From: Rhodobacter sp.
Lineage (GTDB): Bacteria; Pseudomonadota; Alphaproteobacteria; Rhodobacterales; Rhodobacteraceae
Direction of reading: 5' to 3'
Assembly (NCBI GenBank): GCA_013824045.1
Contig: PNND01000217.1
Span: 1 to 19,670 of the forward strand
DNA length: 19,670 bases
Shown here: positions 15,629-19,670 of the stretch, in pieces
How positions within the stretch are numbered: position 1 is the stretch's first letter
How the letters are laid out: the number at the start of each line of letters is the position of its first letter
Notes under the pieces: model-generated
Database searches by the model: none
Told to the model about the DNA's origin: nothing
What the model saw: only the letters and a program-made list of their open reading frames with translations
Made by a program: the position numbers and the translations under genes

Positions 15629-16980
15629 AGGTCTATGGTGTCATCGGCTGGAAGAATTCGGGCAAGACCAGCCTGATGGAACGTCTGGTGGCCAACATCA
15701 CCGCGCGCGGCTTTTCCGTCTCTACCGTCAAGCACGTCCACCACACGGTTGACCTTGACCAGCCGGGCAAAGACACCTTCCGCCACCGTCAGGCCGGCGC
15801 GCGCGAGGTGGTGCTGGCATCCAAGGACCGCTTCGCCCTGATGGTCGAACATCGCGGCCCGGAGCCTGACCTTGCCGCCGTGCTCGCCCGCCTTGCCCCC
15901 GTCGATCTGGTGCTGGTCGAAGGCTACAAGCGCGACAGCCACCAGAAGCTTGAGGTTTGGCGCGTCGATACCGGGCAAGACATGATCCAGCCCGGCGATC
16001 CCCTCATCCGCGCCGTGGCCAGCGATGCCCCCGGCCTCTCCCTCACCGTGCCCGTGCTGGACCTGAACGACACCGCCGCCATCGCCGATTTCATCCTGAC
16101 GGAGGTCGGGCTGGATGCCCCCCGCTTCGACACCGTCGCCATCGTCGACTGGTCCGCCACCAACGGCCCGTCGCCTGCCCGCCCCTCGCCCGATGCCATC
16201 TGGATCGGCACCGCCACCGCGCAGGGCGAAATGGCGCACTACTTCCGCACAAGGGCCGAGGCGGAATCCCACCTCTCAACCCTGATCGCTGCGGAACAGG
16301 CCGCAGGCCGCCGCCTGCTGATCGGCTTCGATTTCCCCTTGGGCTATCCCACCGGCTTCGCTGCCCGCCTGACCGGTCAGGCCAACCCCCGCGCCCTCTG
16401 GCGCTGGCTGGCGGATCACATCACCGATGACGCCAACCGCAACAACCGCTTTGCCGTGGCCGATGCCATCAACGCAGGCCTAGGCGGCGGCCCCTTCTGG
16501 GGCCGCCCCGCCAGCCTGCCCCTGCCGCATCTGCCGGAACGCAAGGCCGTGGACTACCACGCCCTCGGCCTGCCGGAACGCCGCGCGGCGGAAACCCATG
16601 TTCCCCGCGCCCAGCCCGTTTGGAAACTGTTCACCACCGGCTCTGTCGGCTCGCAGGCCCTGATGGGGCTGCCCATGATCCATCGCCTTTCCCAACGCCC
16701 CGGCACCACCGTCTGGCCCTTCGATCCCGTCACCACCGCCCCCGTCGTGCTGGCCGAGGTTTACCCTTCGCTGCTGGCCCCCCTCGTGGCGCAGACCCCG
16801 GGCATCAAGGATGCCGCGCAAGTCACCCTCCTCGCCCGCGCGCTGTATCGCTTGTCCCAAAGGGGTGACCTCGCCACCCTCCTGACGCCCCCAAACCTGC
16901 CCCAGATCGCCGAGGAAGGCTGGATCCTCGGCGCAGGCCATGCCGATGCCTTGATTGCGGTGTTAAAGGAGACCTCATGA
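15625..16980 (+). CDS. mobB: MobB fused to an RNase H-like (DUF429-like) domain
   Basis: A 451-residue protein, far longer than plain MobB (about 170). Residues 1 to about 165 are MobB: the Walker A loop GWKNSGKTS (8-16), then TVKHVHHTVDLDQPGKDTFRH (35-54), and the VDLVLVEGYKRD switch region (93-104). MobB assists MobA in MGD synthesis and binds GTP. The remaining about 285 residues look like an RNase H-fold DUF429-type domain: Asp175 in AIVDWSA, IGFDFPLGYP (233-242, Asp236), AEVYPS (377-382, Glu378), IKDAAQ (Asp396) and GAGHADAL (Asp441). Those acidic residues fall at the usual positions of that fold, but this is a pattern match. The gene is coupled to mobA and to the downstream GNAT gene by four-base overlaps. 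Confidence 0.88.
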   Translation: MKVYGVIGWKNSGKTSLMERLVANITARGFSVSTVKHVHHTVDLDQPGKDTFRHRQAGAREVVLASKDRFALMVEHRGPEPDLAAVLARLAPVDLVLVEGYKRDSHQKLEVWRVDTGQDMIQPGDPLIRAVASDAPGLSLTVPVLDLNDTAAIADFILTEVGLDAPRFDTVAIVDWSATNGPSPARPSPDAIWIGTATAQGEMAHYFRTRAEAESHLSTLIAAEQAAGRRLLIGFDFPLGYPTGFAARLTGQANPRALWRWLADHITDDANRNNRFAVADAINAGLGGGPFWGRPASLPLPHLPERKAVDYHALGLPERRAAETHVPRAQPVWKLFTTGSVGSQALMGLPMIHRLSQRPGTTVWPFDPVTTAPVVLAEVYPSLLAPLVAQTPGIKDAAQVTLLARALYRLSQRGDLATLLTPPNLPQIAEEGWILGAGHADALIAVLKETS

Positions 16981-17557
16981 TCCGCATCGAACAGGGCCTT
17001 CCCGAATATCTGCGCGCCGAAGCCGCCGTCCTCTATTGGCAGGCCTTCGGCGGCAAACTGGGCCGCGTCCTCGGGCCGGATGCCAAGGCGCTGGCTTATC
17101 TTGAACGCGTCATGCGCGCGGACACTGCCTCACGGCCTATGATCGCTCAGGCCTGCTTGTGGGCCTCGCTGGATTCAAATCCGCTCAAGGCAGCTTTGCC
17201 GGCGGGTCCGAAGCTGACCTGCGCGCGGTCTACGGCCCCATCGGCGGGCGCTGGCGGGCGCAGCTCCTGCGCCTTCTGGGCAATGATGCCGACAGCAGCC
17301 GCTTCCTTCTGGATGGCCTTTGCGTCAGCGATACCGTGCGCGGGCAGGGGGTCGGCACCCTGCTCCTTGAGGCCATCGTCGCCGAAGGCCGCGCCCGTGG
17401 CTACAGCGCCGTGCGGCTGGACGTGGTCGATACCAACGCCCGCGCGCGCGCCCTTTACGAACGGCGCGGCTTCGTTGTTGACCGGACCGAAGCCATCGGT
17501 CCCCTGCGCCTGATCTTCGGCTTCAGCGCCGCCCACACCATGATCCGCCCCATCTGA
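16977..17557 (+). pseudogene. GNAT family N-acetyltransferase, frameshifted
   Basis: The gene starts with an ATG overlapping the mobB stop (ATGA). Reading frame one gives an N terminus MIRIEQGLPEYLRAEAAVLY to about YLERVMRADTA, then loses homology and runs to a stop at 17513. The next frame (-1) carries the rest: TAYDRSGLLVGLAGFKSA, 'FLLDGLCVSDT' with the acetyl-CoA loop RGQGVGTLL, then DVVDTNARARALYERRGF and a stop at 17557. The switch must lie between about 17121 and 17135. The span of 581 bases is one short of a whole number of codons, so one base is missing, either in the cell or in the assembly. I see no slippery heptamer there. A GTG at 17159 could initiate a truncated protein. The acceptor substrate is unknown. 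Confidence 0.8.
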
Positions 17558-17734
17558 CACGCGCCCTTCTGGCGACGATCCTGCAACAGCCCGCCTGCTT
17601 TGGGGGTATCGTTTCAGTTTCCCGGTGAAATCCATCAAATTTTCTGCATATTTTCTGGGCCAGCCAAAAAGGCGGCAAGCGGCCCCCGGGACGGGGTTTG
17701 TGACACACAACAAGACTATAGTGGGAACCGTGAC

Positions 17735-18145
17735 ATGCTGAATGAGTTCAAGACCTTTCTGATGAGAGGCAACGTGATGGACCTCGCCGTAGGTATCATC
17801 ATCGGCGCGGCCTTCACCGCCATCGTGAACAGCCTCGTGGGGGATCTGATCAACCCGATCATCGGCCTGATTCTGGGCGGCATCAATTTTTCTGACATGT
17901 TCATCGATCTGTCAGGTACCAGCCCGGCATCGCTGGCGGCGGCCAAGGAATCCGGCGCAGCGGTCTTTGCCTATGGCGCCTTCATCACCGCGCTGATCAA
18001 CTTCGTGATCATCGGCTGGGTGGTGTTCATGCTGGTCAAGATGATGAACAAGCTGATGCCGAAAAAGGCCGAAGCCCCCGCCGCGCCGGCCGGCCCGACC
18101 GAACTGGACATCCTGCTGGAAATCCGCGACTCGCTGAAAAAGTAA
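17735..18145 (+). CDS. mscL: Large-conductance mechanosensitive channel MscL
   Basis: A 136-residue MscL. It forms a pentameric channel that opens under membrane tension and releases solutes on hypo-osmotic shock. The N-terminal amphipathic helix and first membrane helix show [20 protein letters not shown] then [21 protein letters not shown] (14-44). A periplasmic loop (about 45-76, containing [17 protein letters not shown]) precedes the second membrane helix [23 protein letters not shown] (about 78-102). It ends in a charged cytoplasmic helix ([16 protein letters not shown]). All family features and the length fit. The ATG at 17735 follows a weak GTGGGAA site and is about 12 bases after TATAGT (17717-17722), a possible -10 box with no good -35. 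It is followed by a strong terminator shared with ald. Confidence 0.97.
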   Translation: MLNEFKTFLMRGNVMDLAVGIIIGAAFTAIVNSLVGDLINPIIGLILGGINFSDMFIDLSGTSPASLAAAKESGAAVFAYGAFITALINFVIIGWVVFMLVKMMNKLMPKKAEAPAAPAGPTELDILLEIRDSLKK

Positions 18146-18163
18146 GTCCGGCCACGGAACGAC

Positions 18164-18194
18164 AAAGGCCGCGGGGCATTCCCCCGCGGCCTTT
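18164..18194. terminator. Bidirectional intrinsic terminator between mscL and ald
   Basis: AAAGGCCGCGGGG (18164-18176) and CCCCGCGGCCTTT (18182-18194) form a perfect 13-bp stem with a 5-base loop, followed by TTGCTTT on the plus strand; the A-rich side gives a T-run for the minus strand. It lies 19 bases after the mscL stop and 6 bases before the ald stop, so it can end both transcripts. Confidence 0.9.
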
Positions 18195-18199
18195 TGCTT

Positions 18200-19318
18200 T
18201 CAGATCGCCAGCGCTTCGGTCGGCGTGATCGTCGGCAACCCCAACGCCACGCCGACCGCCGCATAGGTCAGCTTGCCCGCATGGGTGTTCAGCCCCGCCA
18301 GCAGATGCTTGTCCTCGGCGCAGGCGCGCTTCCACCCCTTGTCGGCCAGCGCCAGCATGAAGGGCATCGTCGCATTGCCCAAAGCCAGCGTCGATGTCCG
18401 CGCCACCGCGCCGGGCATATTGGCCACGCAGTAATGCATGATCCCGTCCACCTCATAGATCGGGTCCTGATGGGTGGTCGCGCGGGAGGTCTCGAAACAG
18501 CCGCCCTGATCGATTGCCACATCCACCAGCGCCGCGCCGGGCTTCAGCTCTTTCAACTGCGCGCGGGAAATCAGCTTCGGCGCCGCCGCACCGGGGATCA
18601 GCACCGCCCCGATGATCATGTCGGCCTGCCGCGCCAACTCAATGGTCGTGGCCGCATCGGCATAGCCGCATTTGAACTGTCCGCCGAACACATCATCCAG
18701 ATAGCGCAGCCGGTTCACCGACCGGTCCAGCACCGTGACATCCGCCCCCATCCCGGCGCTGATCTTGGCGGCATGGGTGCCCACCACCCCGCCCCCGATC
18801 ACCAGCACCTTAGCAGGCAGCACACCCGGCACACCGCCCATCAGCACGCCGCGCCCGCCATTGGCCTTTTGCAGCGTCCACGCCCCCACCTGCGGCGCCA
18901 GCCGCCCCGCCACCTCGGACATCGGCGCCAAAAGCGGCAACCCGCCCCGGTCATCCGTCACTGTCTCATAGGCAATCGCAGTCACGCCCGATGCCAGCAG
19001 GTCATGGGTCTGTGCCGGGTCGGGCGCCAGATGCAGATAGGTGAACAGCACCTGCCCCGCGCGCAGCCGCGCCCGCTCCACCGCCTGCGGCTCCTTGACC
19101 TTCACGATCATCTCGGACCCTGCAAACACCTCTTCCGCCGTTGCCGCGATGCGCGCGCCAGCGGCGATGTAATCCGCGTCCTGAAATCCCGCGCCCACCC
19201 CGGCCTGCGTCTCCACCAGCACATCATGCCCATGCGCCACCGCCTCCCGCGCGGCATTGGGCGTCATGCCGACGCGAAACTCCTGCGGCTTGATCTCTTT
19301 CGGGCAACCGATCTTCAT
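18200..19318 (-). CDS. ald: Alanine dehydrogenase
   Basis: A 372-residue NAD-dependent L-alanine dehydrogenase. It interconverts alanine with pyruvate and ammonium and can work in either nitrogen assimilation or alanine catabolism. The N-terminal KEIKPQEFRVGMTP (residues 7-20, with Arg15), the VKVKEP motif (72-77, Lys75), FTYLHLAPD (92-100, His96), the dinucleotide fold VLVIGGGVVGTHAA (171-184) and the VAIDQGG segment (Asp269) match the catalytic and substrate residues of the family. Length is exact for the family. The ATG at 19318 is preceded by AGGGAGGATGAAGC, a strong ribosome-binding site. A 6-bp stem with a 4-base loop (CGGGCC/GGCCCG, 19335-19350) sits in its 5' leader. The divergent Lrp-type gene is its probable regulator. 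Confidence 0.96.
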   Translation of the reverse strand: MKIGCPKEIKPQEFRVGMTPNAAREAVAHGHDVLVETQAGVGAGFQDADYIAAGARIAATAEEVFAGSEMIVKVKEPQAVERARLRAGQVLFTYLHLAPDPAQTHDLLASGVTAIAYETVTDDRGGLPLLAPMSEVAGRLAPQVGAWTLQKANGGRGVLMGGVPGVLPAKVLVIGGGVVGTHAAKISAGMGADVTVLDRSVNRLRYLDDVFGGQFKCGYADAATTIELARQADMIIGAVLIPGAAAPKLISRAQLKELKPGAALVDVAIDQGGCFETSRATTHQDPIYEVDGIMHYCVANMPGAVARTSTLALGNATMPFMLALADKGWKRACAEDKHLLAGLNTHAGKLTYAAVGVALGLPTITPTEALAI

Positions 19319-19389
19319 GCTTCATCCTCCCTGTCGGGCCAGACGGCCCGTGATGGGGAAAGTTTGGGTCACATCCGGCGCAAAGAGTG

Positions 19390-19432
19390 TGAATTCTGGA
19401 TGACCTGCGGCCAGCCGCACGGTAGAATTCTG
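19390..19432. promoter_or_regulatory. Paired GAATTCTG boxes between ald and the Lrp-type gene
   Basis: GAATTCTG occurs at 19391-19398 and again at 19425-19432, 34 bases apart, in the divergent ald/Lrp intergenic region. The second copy sits in the 8-bp palindrome AGAATTCT (19424-19431). The AT-rich half-site shape is compatible with Lrp/AsnC binding, which usually involves several spaced sites, and the location suits control of both genes. No footprint data can be inferred. Confidence 0.4.
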
Positions 19433-19467
19433 CGATGAACGCAGGTTTCGCGAAAGAATCCGCCACA

Positions 19468-19670
19468 ATGTCCGAACTCGACGCAACCGACCGCCGCATC
19501 CTGACCGTGTTGCAGAAGGAAGGCCGCATAACCAATGCCGACCTGTCCGAACGGGTGAACCTCTCCCCCTCCGCCTGCCACCGCCGCACCCAACGGCTTG
19601 AGGAAGAGGGCTTCATCGCCGGCTACGTGGCCCTTCTGGATGCCCGCCGCCTCGGCCGCCCCACCACGGT
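19468..19670 (+). CDS. Lrp/AsnC family transcriptional regulator, partial
   Basis: The 5' end of an Lrp/AsnC gene that runs off the right edge. The visible part, starting MSELDATDRRILTVLQKEGR, is the N-terminal winged-helix domain: 'ITNADLSERVNLSPSACHRR' with a recognition helix and then RLEEEGFIAGYVALLDARRLG at the beginning of the linker. The ligand-binding RAM domain is beyond the window. The start could instead be the ATG at 19435 (in frame, 11 residues upstream); I prefer 19468 because family members typically begin just before the LDATDRRIL segment, though neither ATG has a strong ribosome-binding site. Divergent placement beside ald suggests it is an AldR-like activator or repressor responsive to alanine or another amino acid. 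Confidence 0.88.
   Translation, partial: MSELDATDRRILTVLQKEGRITNADLSERVNLSPSACHRRTQRLEEEGFIAGYVALLDARRLGRPTT

Noticed and set aside
17110..17140. Programmed -1 frameshift in the GNAT gene
   Set aside because: No X-XXY-YYZ slippery heptamer or clear downstream stem is visible, so a simple one-base loss or an assembly error is more likely.
17696..17722. Promoter for mscL with TATAGT as the -10 box
   Set aside because: No acceptable -35 hexamer is found 16-18 bases upstream, and the transcript would have a leader of only a few bases; left as a note in the mscL entry.
18194..19438. Long open frame on the plus strand opposite ald
   Set aside because: It is an antisense shadow of ald with biased His/Arg/Pro composition and no recognisable motif.
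1..19670. Mobile elements, prophage, CRISPR arrays, toxin-antitoxin or defence genes, tRNA and rRNA genes
   Set aside because: No transposase, integrase, regularly spaced repeats, paired small toxin-antitoxin frames or structured RNA genes were recognised; gene content and composition are uniformly core chromosomal.

Overview
The window looks like ordinary chromosomal core sequence from an alphaproteobacterium of the Rhodobacterales (Rhodobacter / Gemmobacter-like). This rests on high GC, strong GC bias at third codon positions, and the gene types: a 48-residue aa3-type cytochrome c oxidase subunit IV, a long-chain polyprenyl diphosphate synthase, ETF-ubiquinone oxidoreductase, a DmdC-like acyl-CoA dehydrogenase, and ald beside an Lrp-type regulator. 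Genus and species cannot be fixed from the sequence alone. I see no rRNA, tRNA, CRISPR array, transposase, integrase or phage gene. No gene-free stretch reaches 300 bases; the longest is about 295 bases, between the ETF-QO gene and greA.

Layout. 1-77 has no recognisable gene. 78-1080 (minus) holds a DUF2007 protein followed by a TrmN6-like methyltransferase. Divergent from these is the polyprenyl diphosphate synthase (1136-2137). Next come two tandem periplasmic OB-fold (YgiW/BOF-like) proteins (2243-2980), preceded by three tandem 10-bp repeats. 2965-5503 (minus) is a TPR protein overlapping ispE, and 5634-7283 (minus) is ETF-QO. greA and a membrane/coiled-coil protein of unknown function (7579-9101) run forward and converge, across a cluster of three AT-rich hairpins, on a Sua5-type threonylcarbamoyl-AMP synthase (9177-10130, minus). 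10288-13046 is an acyl-CoA dehydrogenase translationally coupled to a metallo-beta-lactamase-fold hydrolase. 13153-13947 is oxidase subunit IV and a lipoprotein. 13944-14968 (minus) is azlCD. 15038-17557 is mobA, a mobB fusion, and a GNAT acetyltransferase split by a frameshift, all joined by 4-bp overlaps. mscL (17735-18145) converges on ald (18200-19318, minus) across a textbook terminator. A divergent Lrp/AsnC regulator runs off the right edge.

How the genes fit together. Several serve respiration and quinone metabolism: the polyprenyl synthase makes the ubiquinone tail, ispE feeds the MEP isoprenoid pathway, the acyl-CoA dehydrogenase should pass electrons through ETF to ETF-QO and the ubiquinone pool, and subunit IV belongs to the terminal oxidase. 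mobA/mobB make the molybdenum guanine dinucleotide cofactor. ald with its neighbouring Lrp-type gene is a standard amino-acid-responsive pair.

I do not find a clear new defence, mobile or biosynthetic system. The points most worth a second look are the C-terminal RNase H-like (DUF429-like) domain fused to MobB, the frameshifted GNAT gene, a small lipoprotein with a possible permuted papain-like His/Cys arrangement, the 10-bp phased GATAAC repeats, the triple hairpin at 9111-9176, and paired GAATTCTG boxes between ald and its regulator.
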